This document shows positions 1-12,489 of a DNA stretch of 64,000 nt, one piece after another (the stretch's first letter is position 1; each line of letters begins with the position of its first letter). Source of the DNA: Carposina sasakii (Eukaryota; Arthropoda; Insecta; Lepidoptera; Carposinidae); assembly GCA_014607495.2 (NCBI GenBank), contig CP053154.1:13578001-13642000 (forward strand). The letters are read 5' to 3'. The notes beneath the pieces are model-generated. The model searched no databases and was not told the origin of the DNA. It saw only the letters and a list, made by a program, of their open reading frames with translations. The position numbers and the translations under genes were made by a program.

Positions 1-135
1 CATTTTGCTATGAACTCTCTATTGAAAGGTTTATTATGAGCATCCTTATATACTCGTAGATTATAAATGCTCGAATGAGAAATGAAACAATCTGTATTAG
101 GGGCTTTCTTATAAGTCTTATAACATTATTTTGGA

Positions 136-635
136 CTAGTGGACGCCCGCGACTTCGTCCGCGAGGACTGCAGAATAAACAAAATGACGAAATTATCCGG
201 GATAAAAATATTTTCCCAGGATAAAAATTAGCCTATACATGATGTTTTTTCGTCGCCACCCTTAACGAAGGGTACGTACTCTATACATCAAATAGAGTAA
301 GAATGCTGAGAAACGATGTAATTTTTTTTAAATTTTAAATACTCGAAACAAGCGAAATTTATAGTGTCCAGTGTTTATGCTAGTTTTTTCATAGACAGAA
401 AAAATCTTGCTACGCGCGTCAATATTTATATTGACCAATTGTGATGATGATGAGATTCCGTAGTTTTCGGGAACGTTGACGACCAAAAATCATCCTGTAT
501 GTCAATCGGTGTCAGCCAACTCCATACCAAATTTTAATTAAACCGCTCCAGCCGTTTTTACGTGAAAGAGTAACAAACATCCATCCATCCACCCATACTT
601 ACAAACTTTCGCGTTTATAATAATTAGTAAGATAT
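136..635 (-). mobile_element. Helitron-like element interrupted by a short inverted-repeat element
   Basis: It starts with CTAG (136-139) and the hairpin-bearing GGACGCCCGCGACTTCGTCC. It is interrupted at 236-500 and appears to continue to about 635 (CCGCTCCAGCCGTTTTTACG, then TTTATAATAATTAGTAAGAT). The continuation after the insert is inferred from its resemblance to a related subfamily. Confidence 0.6.
236..500 (-). mobile_element. Short inverted-repeat element, family M1
   Basis: It ends in TACA..., CCTGTA. The body carries CCTTAACGAAGGGTACG and GTTTTCGGGAACGTTGACG, seen in ten other copies. Flanked by TA. It is inserted in a Helitron-like copy. Confidence 0.7.
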
Positions 636-992
636 GATTGAAACTATATTATAGTAACTCACATACTCGTGGTAGGTACAGACAAACTTCAGATAGACCA
701 TTTTGTAAAGAAGCCATTGACTCTAAAAGTAATTAAGTATTCTACGCTATAAGTACGAACCAAACTTACTTAAGAAAACTATATAGTGCTTGTAGCAGCT
801 TAGTAGTTTCAGGTCTAATTACCGTAACTTTTACTTTATACAAAGTAATAATATCTATAAAAAGTATCGAGTGCTCTCCAAACCAAGTGTAAGTTTAACG
901 TTCATTCTTGTCAACTAAGATTTTCAAGGTATTAAGCCTCTTATAATATTTTGTTTTTACCTTCTAATAAAAGCAGTCACCATTAAAGCTAA
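636..992. other. No recognised feature
   Basis: AT-rich DNA without a credible ORF or a repeat seen elsewhere in the window. Confidence 0.6.
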
Positions 993-1140
993 TGGGGTTT
1001 TTACTAGACGACATAACAACGACACGACCATGTCACTGCGTCATCTAATGACAGCCGCGTCTTGTCGCCATCTAGGGAAAAACGAGTCAAAAAAGTGTCG
1101 TTGTCGTGTTGTGGCCGTGTCGTCTAGTGGAAAAAAGCCC
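993..1140. mobile_element. Short inverted-repeat element, family M5
   Basis: The ends mirror each other: GGGGTTTTTACTAGACGACA at the left and CGTCTAGTGGAAAAAAGCCC at the right, with ACGACACGACC inside. Different termini from M1-M4. Confidence 0.65.
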
Positions 1141-1244
1141 AATTACGAGGCATGCCTTTTAAGTTTTGTCGTTTCCATATTTCCCGGCAATTTAAAATTT
1201 GGAACTATTCTTTATTCGAATGTGTTTAAATTTTGAATAAATGA

Positions 1245-1490
1245 AATTGTATTAGGCGCTACAATTCGGAAGTTCAAATCCTGAGGATGCCACGGTTGTT
1301 GGCGAAACATATGTAGATTATTATTAATGTAGTTTTTGATTTCGGAAATAGTGCGATCTTGATCTTGCATGCTAGGTGCTCGGGTCTGGTTTCTCGTGGC
1401 CTGTGCCTGTTTTCGTAGTTATGAGTTTTCAGATCCGAGGGTCAGTGGAGGGTGTAGGGCCCGGTGGTGGGCGCACCCATAGTGAATAAA
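1245..1490 (+). repeat. Interspersed repeat, family R4
   Basis: GGATGCCACGGTTGTTGGCG ... GGGCCCGGTGGTGGGCGC. The reverse complement occurs at 53390-53630. Confidence 0.6.
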
Positions 1491-1726
1491 TTTTGAATCT
1501 CAATTCTCATCAATCTCAAAATCTGTCAGGTTACGTACGAAAATGAATCTTTCTAAGGAAAATATTCGTGCAATAATTTTCTACAACTGTAGAAGAGTTT
1601 GTATTTGATCTTACACACATATATATTAAACGAAAAAAAATGTCACCCAATTGTTTCTTTTAAGTTACATGCCATGTATCAGGAGGAAATAGAGAGAAGA
1701 GTAGTAGTATTACCAAGTTCCTGGTA

Positions 1727-2109
1727 TACAGGGTGATTTTTGGTCGTCAACGTTCCCGAAAACTGCGGAATCTCCTCATCATCATGATCATTTTTCTCCA
1801 TGGAAGCATACCTGGGAAGTGTCTGGTTTCCAAAATATTAGGGTCCAAAGTTGAGTAAATAGACTGCGTTTTTCTGCATAAATGCACATAGACGCGCGTA
1901 GCAGGATTTTTTCAAGAAAAATAATTAATATCTGTCTATAAAAAAACTAACATAAATACTAGACACTATAAATTTCGCATGATCAAGGAATTAAAATTTA
2001 AAAAAAAAAAAAAAAAATTTTTTCCCTGCATTTTTTTTGGCATAAACTTACTTTATTTCATGTATAGAATACGTACCCTTCGTTAAAGGTGGCCACAAAA
2101 AAACATGTA
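1727..2109 (+). mobile_element. Short inverted-repeat element, family M1
   Basis: It starts TACAGGGTGATTTTTGG and ends ACATGTA (usually CACCCTGTA). No ORF; too short to be autonomous. Confidence 0.75.
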
Positions 2110-2303
2110 TATGAACGAAGGCCTGCACTATTTAGAAATATTTTATATTTTCTGTAGAATTGTGGCAAATGGTCAGTAGGCGCTTGATTTCATTTCTATC
2201 TGGCAATCTGTTGTAGAGTCACAGAATAACTCCTATGCCTGATATCTTTTGTAACTTTTTTTTGTCCACGTGAACTTTATAGCCTATGTGTCGTTCTGAG
2301 CTA

Positions 2304-2642
2304 TACAGGGTGGAAGAGACAGCCAGGCAAATATTGATATGGCGACTTCAGACCATGATTCTGAGGCAAAAACCACTGATTTTTCGCAGGAAAATTCCGA
2401 TATTTTTCGATTTTTTTTTTCTTTAAAAAAAATTGTGTAGTTCGTTGAAGTAGGCCTAAGATAATGGCTTAAAAACAAAATTTTAACTATGATGATCTCA
2501 ATTATTTTGTTTTCATAAATTCCTGAAAACAAAACAAGGTATAAGACTAGCATTATACGAGTACAGTTGAGTGGGGAAAATTACTTATAATGGTACTTGT
2601 TCAGCATTTCAGTATTGTCTTGGCTGTCACTCTCACCCTGTA
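2304..2642 (+). mobile_element. Short inverted-repeat element, family M4
   Basis: TACAGGGTGGAAGAGACAGCC ... CACTCTCACCCTGTA; inside GACCATGATTCTGAGGC and TTTTCGCAGGAAAATTCCG. Confidence 0.72.
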
Positions 2643-3062
2643 TACATATTCTTTGTTTTTTTTTTTTGTACAGCCATAAATGAGGATTAGGCTGTGGAGG
2701 ATCCTAAATCTCCATAGAGTGGCGGGAAAATAATAGCGGGTTCTGTTAGGCCAAATTGCGCTGGTGATATTAGTGGACTGTATTTTGCGAGTTGCTACTA
2801 TTGTTTCTACCGAACAAAAACGTCAATTAACTTCGCTTCTATGTTGCATCTAATTAACTTTGAAATAAAAAATATACTTATTTGTGTATTTCAACTAACT
2901 ATAGATAAGTTATTTATTTGTTTAATTGTCACAGCTGAAGTGTTTACATTGTAAATAAGATACATAATTTAATGAACTACTTTACTTATTAGTTTAATGT
3001 CAATAAAATAAATATATTTATGTTGTGTTAGTATAATAGTAATGTCGAGAGGAAAAACAGTA

Positions 3063-3333
3063 TACAGGCTGTAACAAAAGGGCTATGTTTAGCGAAATGC
3101 TATGGATATAGCCTACTATAAAGAACCTATCTGCAAAATTTGAGACCCAAAATCACAGGTTTATTTTTCTAGGTTGTATGAACATTCCTGAGTCTTTCAG
3201 GAATTCTCCATATTATTTGGTAAAATAAACAAGTGATTTCGAATCTTATATTGTGTGAATAGGTAGGTACTCTATTAGTGGGCTACAATCATAGCGTTTC
3301 GCTCAACACACACTCCTTTTGTTACACCTTGTA
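3063..3333 (+). mobile_element. Short inverted-repeat element, family M2
   Basis: Long inverted ends: TACAGGCTGTAACAAAAGGG at the left and the mirror TTTTGTTACACCTTGTA at the right. Body of 270 bases, no ORF. Confidence 0.75.
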
Positions 3334-3399
3334 TATGCCGTAAAAAACAATAGTTCTGATATATACTACATACTACTATCCAGCCTCCAGGTGAATGAA

Positions 3400-3790
3400 G
3401 ACCTCTTATTCAGAACTCTTGCCATCTGGTGCGGGCAGAATAAAATAGCATCAACCCATGTCTACCCGTGGATATAGTAAGAAACGATCAAGGGTTTCCG
3501 GAAGGGCTCCCGTGTTGACAACATGGTCTGAAAATCACACTGCAGCTACCTACCCGCCTTGCCTAGCATGGTGACTATGGGCAAATATCTCCCCATGGCA
3601 GTAGCTTTGGGGGAGGCTTACGTTCAGCAGTACCAGCACTGCAGAACGCTAGATTGGACGGTCTTACGCCAGTCACATACGCGGGTCCCGTATAGTAGTA
3701 GTTAGTGCGCTGGCCGCTGCGGTGGGATAGTTATTACGGGGATTGGCCCACCACTCATTCCCGCCTCTGCAACTCCTGTAAGCCAGGATC
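3400..3790 (-). repeat. Interspersed repeat, family R1, diverged
   Basis: Reverse-complement relation through CAAGGGTTTCCGGAAGG, TCTGAAAATCACACTGC and GGTGACTATGGGCAAA. Confidence 0.55.
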
Positions 3791-5512
3791 AACAGAGGCG
3801 ACCAGAAAAATGCATAACAAAGCATAGAAAATCCCGGGGGACCTAACTAGTGACTATAAAGCATTAAAACTAATAGAAAAACAGAATGTGAAGTATGAAG
3901 ATAGATATGCTCAATATTACATTAAGCAATATTATTACAATTGAAACATATGGCTACTTTATGTTACCTATAAGCTATTATGCCAATAATAAGTGTGATA
4001 AAATTCTTTGAAGGCACGAAAATTGTGCTTAGATGAGATAAGGTGGGATAGTGTGACATAACCTTATAACTTGCTAGAGACTAATAGAAGAAAGTGTCTT
4101 AAGATCACCGTATCCTTTTCATCCATCAAACCTTATGATAAATAAAATAAGGTTTTCGCCATAAAAAGTACCTACCTGTAATCCAATATCGTGCCTAACA
4201 ACCTACTATAAATCTTTATTGTTGTTGGCTGACGGAAACTTAATTTAAACCTAATAAAAACCAAACTAGGGCACGTCAGTGACATCGGCAAAGAGAATAA
4301 ATACAGAGTACAGGTAAATGGAAGCCAAACTTACCCTTTAGTGTCTTTGGAAATAATATTTTTTTTATCAATTCATTATCAGACATGAAAGCATAAAAAT
4401 TACATTTAAATTATCTTTCGACTTTCAATAGAACTAGTATATTCGTATATTCGCTTATAGAAATCTGATTGCAGTGACACTTGGGCCAATTTTGCGTACC
4501 TAAAAACGTCAACAAGTCAACCTAAAAACATAAATTTCAAAATACTCGGTTATTCCGTCTTTTAGTTCTCGCAAGACAGTCTTTTGGAATTCATAGCTAC
4601 GAGTATTGAGACTGTAAAATAGATCACGCTAAGGAAACAACTAGGCTCGTTGGAATTAAAAGGACTCAACTTGCACAATTAAGTATTTAATCTCTATTTA
4701 TTTCAACAGAGTGAAGAATTGACCTTGAAATTCATAGTGTGAGAGCCAATTGCTCAGTTACGTACAACTTCGAGTACTGCATTGGTTTTGTATTATGAGT
4801 GATTTAATAAATCCTACTAATTTCTCGAATGCAACTCTATGTTTCTGTCCGCTTTTATGTAACAACCAGCGGCCCGCCCTCGCTTTGCTTTAGTGTTTAT
4901 TGTGTACAAATTTCCTACAGAGGCTATACTTCAACCATGTAAATTAGAATTCCCGTTCATCCCGTTTTCGTGTGAATTTTGGTAAGTCCTTTGCCAATGC
5001 TCCCTTACACTACCTAAAAAAGTTCATCTGTATGCGGCTTTCGCATATTTATGCAGAAGAGATTACCTACAATTCAATTTATTAAAACCTTGAATAAACG
5101 TCCTTAATGTCCATAAAAATCCAGTCAGCATTTAAAATTGAATTCGATTATCAAAGAAAATCATGTACATAATAACTATTTTCGACATTCTTCAGATTAT
5201 AACAAGTGTTATTTGACAGATTTTATCCTAGATCTGTACTTCATGAGATAAGTAAATAAGCAATCACATCTCGGACTATGAACGGGTAAACTAAATTAAA
5301 CTCTATATTAAGCTGTTAAAGTAGAGTATTAGTTCGGTAGCTGATTGTCCACTTCACAATACAGGTGATCGACTCCGGCGCATGGTGTTTAACTCAGTCG
5401 TCTCGCATTGATCGTTCGACACAATTGTCTTTTTTCTAATCTGATAATGATCGGGAGTGATTTAAAATAGTTTGATTGTTTTTCTGCTTCTATAAGGTTG
5501 GTAAATCTTCTA
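3791..5512. other. No gene seen
   Basis: AT-rich intergenic DNA. A short Helitron-related end (GCGGCCCGCCCTCGCTTTGC) lies near 4870. A GC-richer stretch at 5365-5430 (GACTCCGGCGCATGG, TCAGTCGTCTCGC) could be a 5' exon or promoter but has no firm support. Confidence 0.5.
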
Positions 5513-5725
5513 TCTATACATATAATAAAATTGTAACGGATCGATGTTTGTGCACGCTAATCTCAGAAACGGCTGAATCGATTTCGATGCAGTTTTCAGG
5601 AATATATTGTGACAGGTCCCACTTAACATATAGGCTACTTTTTATCCCGGGAAAATATTTTTGTTACAGATAATTTCAAAAAAATTTCTGGAGTCCACGC
5701 GGACGGAGTCGCGGGCGTCCACTAG
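5513..5725 (+). mobile_element. Helitron-like element, internally deleted copy
   Basis: It begins TCTATACATATAATAAAA after an A and ends ...CGTCCACTAG before a T, with a GGACG/CGTCC hairpin just before CTAG. These are Helitron-type ends (TC...CTAG, A-T target, no duplication). The first third is deleted. Confidence 0.7.
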
Positions 5726-6330
5726 TAAGTAATAAAATTATTTTATTTTAAACGTGAAATATTAATTAACACAGTTAAAGTAAACAATGCACAAATGAGA
5801 AGAGATTTTTTCCAGTAGACAATAAATTCACATTGACTGTTTTGTTTGCCAATTTTCAAAATTAAATCTATTTTTTATTTAATTTAATAATGCACTAATG
5901 GAAGAAGTCGCGCTAAACTTCTGTTGATTTTGAAGCATTACGTTCATGTTCTCTCAGTTTGGCACCACTCTAATATTTTTCAGTGCTGAAGTATTGCAAA
6001 AGTTTATGGGGATTTTAAAAATAACATTTTGTAAAAATGTACTATTTTATCAATGATCCGATTCTATGTATGTAGTCTAGGCAGAAAAAGCAGTGGATTT
6101 AAGTTTGTTTTCTCGTAAAGAAGTGAATTTAGGACCAAGGCCAAATTAAAACTATTAGGCAATGGCAAAATCAAAGATAATGATTACGAAAATGTAGGTC
6201 AGTTATCTACTCAGCATTCAATAGATACTTATAACTCTATCACTGAAGTATGTAAACATACAAAAATATTATCTAGTAGTATCTACTTAACGACATAGGT
6301 AGTTATTGTATTGTTTGCTGCAAGTATAGT
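5726..6330. other. No recognised feature
   Basis: AT-rich DNA, nothing supported. Confidence 0.6.
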
Positions 6331-6575
6331 TAAAACTAGGGTTTCGCCCCGGCTTTGCACGGGTGTCCCTTGCCCTTTCACGTGGATCAAGTCGTAGGCG
6401 GCTGCTATAGATTTTTTTTTACTTTAAAAGGCAATTTTTAAACTTTTCTCTCCGTAAGAACCATACTTGTACTTCAAGGAATACGCTTTAAAAAGAGTTA
6501 GCAAATCGGTTCAGCTGGTTTCGAGATACGCGCTTCGAAACGAAATTAGCGAATCATTTTTATATTATAGATTCA
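6331..6575 (-). repeat. Helitron-related repeat fragment
   Basis: CGCCCCGGCTTTGCACGGGT and AATCGGTTCAGCTGGTTTCG are shared by related pieces at 16060-16125, 27590-27720, 29210-29290 and 62450-62540. Confidence 0.5.
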
Positions 6576-6589
6576 CTTCATAAAGCGAC

Positions 6590-6790
6590 GGGATGAAAGG
6601 AATATTTTACAGAGAGCGCTGTGCTTGAATCTAGGTGGATATAAAGGAAGAGGTAGACCTAAGATGTGTTGGATGACTGTGTGAGCGAGGATATGCGTTT
6701 GCTGGAAGAGAGTAACGTGATAGAGATGAATGTATATTTTGCGCCGTCCCCAAATGAAGGGTAACAGGGCAGAATATGACACTTAAAGGT
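6590..6790 (+). pseudogene. LINE ORF C-terminal remnant
   Basis: The + strand encodes RGRPKMCWMD, a characteristic end of insect LINE ORF2 proteins, followed by a stop near 6765. It is short and isolated. Confidence 0.5.
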
Positions 6791-7221
6791 CTGCTTAACA
6801 TAAAAATAAAATAAAACACAATCTACAATTTCACTTTTTATTAAGTAATTCAGATTCAATAAATAAAAATTATTCAGAGATATACCAGACGTTTTTAATT
6901 ATGCGATTATAATGTTTTCATTTTCATAATATCAAAATAAACACAATTGCAATTTCAACATTACTAAAAACGTAGGTTTTTGAAGGGCAATCACTTGACC
7001 TCCATTGTGTCGAGAAAAGTAACATTGGCATCTGTTGCAGAACGTTTTTTGTTTAAAATCGAGCTAATAATAAGTAACGACCCGGCATTGTACACAAAAA
7101 CAGTTGGGCTCAATCTCAACTCCGAATTTGCTTGAAGTTAGAAATGGTTTTAGCATTTTCTTAGAATAATGGTAATTCGACCGATCTTTCAAAACTAATT
7201 CTTTATTGAACACAAGAGACA

Positions 7222-7530
7222 TTAAATACAGTAAATACAGAGAAATTTACAAATGAAAGTCATTGTAGAAAACTTTGTGAGACATACTCGTATAAATTTG
7301 TTTCTCTCCTTTTTTTCCCTCAATGTAGTTATGTAGTTTCTTAGAATTAGTTTAATTGCACATGTTACCCTGTTTGTTAATAATTTCTCTTTACTTGCTT
7401 GGCTTGCTGAAAGAGATCTCTGGTAGAGATAAGCTTGCCATTGTACATGTATCTCTTCTTTTATGTTGTATGCCATATTTCTTTTTGTGTATGTGCAATA
7501 AAGAATAAGAATTAGAATAAGAATAAATTA
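7222..7530 (+). repeat. LINE 3' tail with conserved hairpin
   Basis: It contains GAGATCTCTGGTAGAGATAA (stem ATCTCT/AGAGAT), then CAATAAAGAATAAG. The same tail is at 20917-21050, and relatives are at 14660 and 25170. Confidence 0.65.
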
Positions 7531-8372
7531 TATAGCCACTATATATATACGTGTACAAACATGACTACAGCTAGGTAACTTTATCCTGATAAACTAACCA
7601 TAAACTTTAACCAATTTGTATTAGTAGTAATTATAGTTCTCGATTATCAAAATAAATAAAACTTTGGAACTACAAACGACCGGACTAAATGCAAAACTTT
7701 TAAGATTTTCTTAAATCAACCTTATTTGAAATAAAAAGTTTTATTCTAAACTATCTCTTTGTACTATGTGTATTGTCATAGAAATGTAGATGCCAAATCC
7801 CTGGTGTATTGTATGTCTTAGGTAAACCTACATTAAAAAAAAATTTGGATCGTATATTTATGTAAAGTCTTACCAAAAAGTACTGGTAAAAGGAAACAAC
7901 TTTCATTATGGGACCAACTCCGAAATAGTGAAAAAAAATCGGCCGTTCCATACAATCTTGAATAATTACTGCACTAAAATGTATGGAACAGCTGATTTTA
8001 AAGCTGAATTCTAAAGTTTACGCCGACAAAGTGATGGGCCGCCGCTAGTGTCAAACAAATAAGAAAAGGGATATTGTGTATAAGTAGCGGATTTTTACTT
8101 TATTTGGATTAAGCACCTATATTAATATTCTGTCAAAATAATTATCAGATCTGGTATTTTTGTCACGAATGTCGAGTTTTTCGTACAGTCGGCAATGGAG
8201 CTAACCAAAATATAAAATAATAATTTATGAGCAAAACAATTCACTAATGCAGAATTTGATCTAAGAGAAAATCATATTCCAAGCGGTCATAATACTTATA
8301 CTACATAAGTAGGCAATATTTAATTAATATTTTTAAGGCTAATGTACTCGTAGGTACATAATAATAGGTATA
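7531..8372. other. No recognised feature
   Basis: AT-rich DNA, only short chance ORFs. Confidence 0.6.
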
Positions 8373-8756
8373 TACAGGGTTAATTTTAAAGCATCAATAA
8401 CCTCGCAAGACTAGGTAGCTACCATCATAAACAACAAAATTTGTTCTACGAGTTTTGATACTTTGTCACATTTTACTTTCGTACAAAAAAAAATATCAAT
8501 TTAATATTACCTCTGAATGTTCTTAAGTCTGTACATAATACTGAGGCGCGCGCGATCGCAGGCGTCAACCTTTTCGTTTACCTACGAATGGAACATAGAC
8601 TTACAAATGTCACGACAGTACAATAAAAGCTTGGAAAATGATTTTTAATTAATGTATGTATTGAGTTATGATAACACTCGTAGAACAAATGTTATTGTTT
8701 ATAATTTTAGCTATCTAGTCCTGAGAGGTTATTGATGTTTGAAAATTAACCCTGTA
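8373..8756 (+). mobile_element. Short inverted-repeat element, family M3
   Basis: TACAGGGTTAATTTTAAAGC and mirror AAAATTAACCCTGTA. The inner CATCAATAACCTCGCA pairs with GAGGTTATTGATG. The centre has GGCGCGCGCGATCGC. Confidence 0.78.
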
Positions 8757-8818
8757 TAAGTATAATTATTGTAGGTACTGACGGTATAATAATATGAGCT
8801 ATGACGAATTAATGTTTG

Positions 8819-9058
8819 ACGGCCGATTGGTGTAGTTGGTAGTGACCCTGCTCACTGCGCCACAGGTCCTGGGTTCGAATCCCGGTAGGTGCAAATATTG
8901 ATATGATGAATATTGATCTTTGTTTCCGAGTCATGGATGTTTCTATACCTATCTATGTATTAATATACCGTTGTTTAGTACCCACGACACAAGAACTTAG
9001 GGATCTTAATGTGGGACTAAGTTAATGTGTTGTGAAGTGTGTGAATATAAAAAAAAAT
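8819..9058 (+). repeat. tRNA-derived SINE
   Basis: The head (8821-8893) keeps polymerase III boxes: A box TTGGTGTAGTTGG (8827-8839) and B box GGTTCGAATCC (8872-8882). A body of about 165 bases and an A-rich end at about 9050-9058 follow. Part of the body recurs reversed at 15399-15480. Confidence 0.8.
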
Positions 9059-9150
9059 GTTATTGAAGAGTTTTTCCTATTCTATTACTTTCCCCTTTTC
9101 GTAAACAGTCTAAGTTTGAGTGTCCACATTTAATAGGATAGACTTCAATA

Positions 9151-9557
9151 TCTATACATATAATAAAAATGTAACGGATCGCTGTCTGTACATGGAAAGA
9201 TAAATGAGAAAAAATATTATATAAGACCTTTATCAACGCAATAGTACCCAAAACGATGATTTTCGGGATTTTTGTTTGTTTGTCGGTTCTATCTGCTCTT
9301 GGTGCTCTGCCTCACCCGTAAGGGATAAAGGCGTGGTTATATGTATGTATGTATGTTGTCGGTTTGTCTGTCATTTGTGCACGCTAATCTCAGAAACGGC
9401 TGAACCGATTTCGATGCAGTTTTCAGGAATATATTGTGACAGGTACCACTTAACATATAGGCTACTTTTTATCCCGGGAAAATATTTTAATCCCGGATAA
9501 TTTCGACATTTTGTTTTTTCTGTAGTCCACGCGGACGGAGTCGCGGGCGTCCACTAG
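9151..9557 (+). mobile_element. Helitron-like element
   Basis: Same TC start, same hairpin and CTAG end, A-T flanks. At about 9285-9370 it holds an insertion of another repeat (GCTCTGCCTCACCCGTAAGG with a TATG tail). Confidence 0.7.
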
Positions 9558-9775
9558 TTTAACAAATAAAAGCGCTTGGAGAGCTAAATTTCAAATAAAT
9601 TCTATTGAAATTAGTTGAATGAAGTTTTAATTAGTTTTCTGAAGTATCTTGATAATATGAGTTACCTGATGAGTATGAGTTTAACTGATTTTAGGGGGAA
9701 CACTTCTTCCAAGTTTTTTATTTAAGTTGTCAATTTCGTTTTTACTGAAAGAAATTATAAGGAAATTTATTTCTA

Positions 9776-10420
9776 ATTCCTGTGCTGATACGGGGCCCCG
9801 CATCACTAGATTAGATCTGCTGCATCTTCTTTCGTGCATGTCATAATAGTTGACTAAAGAATTCGGAGGTATTCTCTCAGAGGATGAGCAAGCAACTTGT
9901 CACTGATCTTGAAAATCTGGCTGGGCTGTACGATCTCATTCATCATTATCATTCGGTTCTGGCAACCCCATTTAGGGAATATCGCTGTCTCTTTAAGTAC
10001 CTATGAATGTAGTACAGAATTATTTATTTTCTGGCTGTACCATATTTATATTATTACATAAAACACCCTTAAGGAAAACGCTAATAATTTGTAATTCATA
10101 TTGCGTCTCCTTCAAGGTATTATTAAAGTTATTTTCATAACTGTGTACTTCCTCGTTTAATATCCTCAATTCTATCCTTATATACTTTTCATAATTCAGG
10201 GCTTCACTAGAATACATCAGCTGCATCTCCTCTCTTGCATGTCGTAAGAGCCGACTAAAGAACTCGGGCATTCTCTCCAGCTCTTGAAACTGATCGCTTA
10301 CATCTGTCTCCGCTATGCCAAACGTTTCTGTGGGATGTCCTTTATGATTTTGAGTTTTGGCTACCCCATTTTGGGAACATAACCGTCTGTATATGTAGGT
10401 CATTTTACCAGGGTCTGCTC
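9776..10420 (+). repeat. Interspersed repeat, family R2, two partial copies
   Basis: 9776-10010 and 10195-10420 both carry CTGCATCTCCTCT.., GACTAAAGAA.TC and GGC(A/T)ACCCCATTT. Relatives: 17668-17880, 22480-22600, 23560-23795, 25675-25760, 36055-36130. A 146-codon open stretch (10020-10460, -) overlaps the second copy and is not credible as a gene. Confidence 0.55.
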
Positions 10421-10617
10421 GTGTAGAACAGAAACTACTAGAGAAATACAAATAAAGCATATAAAATCACGAGGGGACCAAATAAGTGACTGAAAAGGAC
10501 CAATCACATTTGAAACTTGTTTGCTTCTTAAAAAAGTTTTATGTGTTATCTATCACAGTAAATAAAATGTTATTCTTGAGGATATACATACACAAAAACT
10601 TGGATAAAATATCACTA

Positions 10618-11005
10618 TACATGGTGATTTTTGGTCGTGAACGTTGCCGAAAACTACGGAATCTCCTCATCATCACAATCATTTTTCTCCATGGAAGCAT
10701 ACCAGACACTTCCCGGTTCCCAAAATATTAGGGTCCAAAGTTGAGTAAATAGACTGCGTTTTTCTACATATAATGCACATAGATGCGCGTAATCAATATA
10801 ATTTTATCACGAGAAATAATTAATTATTAAATGTCATATTGATAGCTAGTATAAACACTGGACACTATGAATTTCGCCCGATCAAGTAATTAAAAAAATA
10901 TAACAAAAAAATTACATCGTTTCCCAGTATTATTTTTGGTATAAACTTACTTTATTTTATGTAAAGAGCCCTTCGTTAAGGGTGGCAATGAAAATACACC
11001 CTGTA
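10618..11005 (+). mobile_element. Short inverted-repeat element, family M1
   Basis: Start TACATGGTG, end CACCCTGTA; full-length copy of about 390 bases. Confidence 0.75.
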
Positions 11006-11786
11006 GAAAAACTATTGAAGAACATATGACAAATGTTTTAGGTGTTAAAAACGTTTTCAGGAAAATACAAAATCTCTGTAATTTATCTAACCATCTAACT
11101 AAACTTAAATCTATTATTCTAAACGTTCAACTTTCGCACTTTACAAAAAAGAAGTTGCTTTTAACTTTACTGTTTAATATTGGGCTTGACGTTAACTTTG
11201 TTCATAGTCTTAAACAGCTTAGTAAAAGGTCAATACAGGTCACCAGAGAAAAGTAAAAATTAAGATAATAACCTAAAGACAAGGTATACATACATACATA
11301 TAAATTACCGCAAATTGATTTTACCTAACGATATAACATAAGGAGAGATTTTACTAAAAGTTTAAATTTTAAAACGGTTAAGTATACAAAATTGAAATTT
11401 GAGTTCTATTTCTTGTTATATTTTAGTGATACTTTGATCACGTTTATTTTATATACCTACTATGATATAATTTATTTAGGTATATAAAAATATATACAAT
11501 TAAACAACTACGACTGAAACAAAAAAACCGACTATTATCGACTATTGACTAGAGGAAATAGAAAGCAGTCAAAAACAAATATTACCATATAACACGTAAG
11601 AAAGCTTGTTTATTTATTAAATCCAAATCATATTGCATTGACGCATAAACGATGGGAAAACAACAAAACGAAAAAATTTTGTGGAACAGCCCTCTTACGT
11701 CGTAAAGCAATCTTAAGTGCCTTTAAAGAATTGGGTACTCGGTGCGGACGCACCATTTTTCTCGTTTTTGGTATTGAATTGATAGG
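11006..11786. other. No gene recognised
   Basis: 11026-11256 is open for 76 codons but Lys/Leu/Asn-rich and without similarity I recognise. 11640-11786 has higher GC and adjoins the foldback element. Confidence 0.5.
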
Positions 11787-11970
11787 GGTCGGTTCATGTC
11801 TGAAGGAATATGCGTCGCGTACTATCGGTCGCGTATCACCAGAACAGGAAAATGTATAGAAAAACACTCGACCGTTCACACTTAACCGATGATACGTTAT
11901 TGCGTCGAGTGTACGTTTGCCTGTACCTGGAGATACGTTTGGCGGATCTTCCGTCAGATATGAACCGACC
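11787..11970. mobile_element. Foldback element with about 80-base arms
   Basis: GGTCGGTTCATGTCTGAAGG at the left pairs with CAGATATGAACCGACC at the right, and the pairing continues inward through GTATCACCAGAACAGG. GC content is higher than around it. The surrounding 11640-12000 is also unusually GC-rich but unidentified. Confidence 0.6.
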
Positions 11971-12489
11971 ATTAGTTTATTTAAAAAATTCGAGTGTTCT
12001 TATTATATATCTATCCAACCATATCCCTGGCAAAACTGCAACTGAAACGTTAAGTTTTCATGAATAAAATAAATTGTTTCAAACAAAAAAAAAACACTAG
12101 ATGGAATTTCTTTATAGATTTATTCATTCGATCTTAATTATGATGATTTCTTTAAAACAACTTAATCTAAAAACGTTGTTTCTGAAAAATGGGCCCATAA
12201 AGTAAAAAACATATATTACCTGACTGGCGACGCAAAGAAGTGGTATTGTGTTTAACAGCCTATGTATGTATGTATGTTCCTTTGAAGCACTACACAGACC
12301 AAACGCCTCGGCCGGATTTTATGATTCATACGTCAATCGATTCCTCTTAGTCCGGCGAGTGTCACTAAAGACATGACGTTGAGAAAATTTTGTGAAAATG
12401 AAAAAAATTAAAGTCGACAAACTATAGGTATATCGAGTGGGGTATCGTTGAATATATTGTAATGTAATGTGGTACGGTAATCACTAACT

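Noticed and set aside
5365..5500. Promoter and 5' exon of the SLC36 gene
   Set aside because: A TCAGT initiator-like site and slightly higher GC are present, but there is no downstream promoter element, no good donor, and 12 kb separate it from exon 1.
8821..8893. A functional tRNA gene
   Set aside because: The polymerase III boxes are good, but no proper cloverleaf with anticodon arm can be drawn, and a SINE body with an A-rich end follows directly.
10020..10460. A 146-residue protein gene on the - strand
   Set aside because: It overlaps a dispersed repeat (R2) present in several copies with stops, has no recognisable domain, and has no splice or promoter support.
11628..12067. Coding exon on either strand in a GC-richer island
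   Set aside because: Open frames exist on both strands because the sequence is a near palindrome; no domain is recognised.
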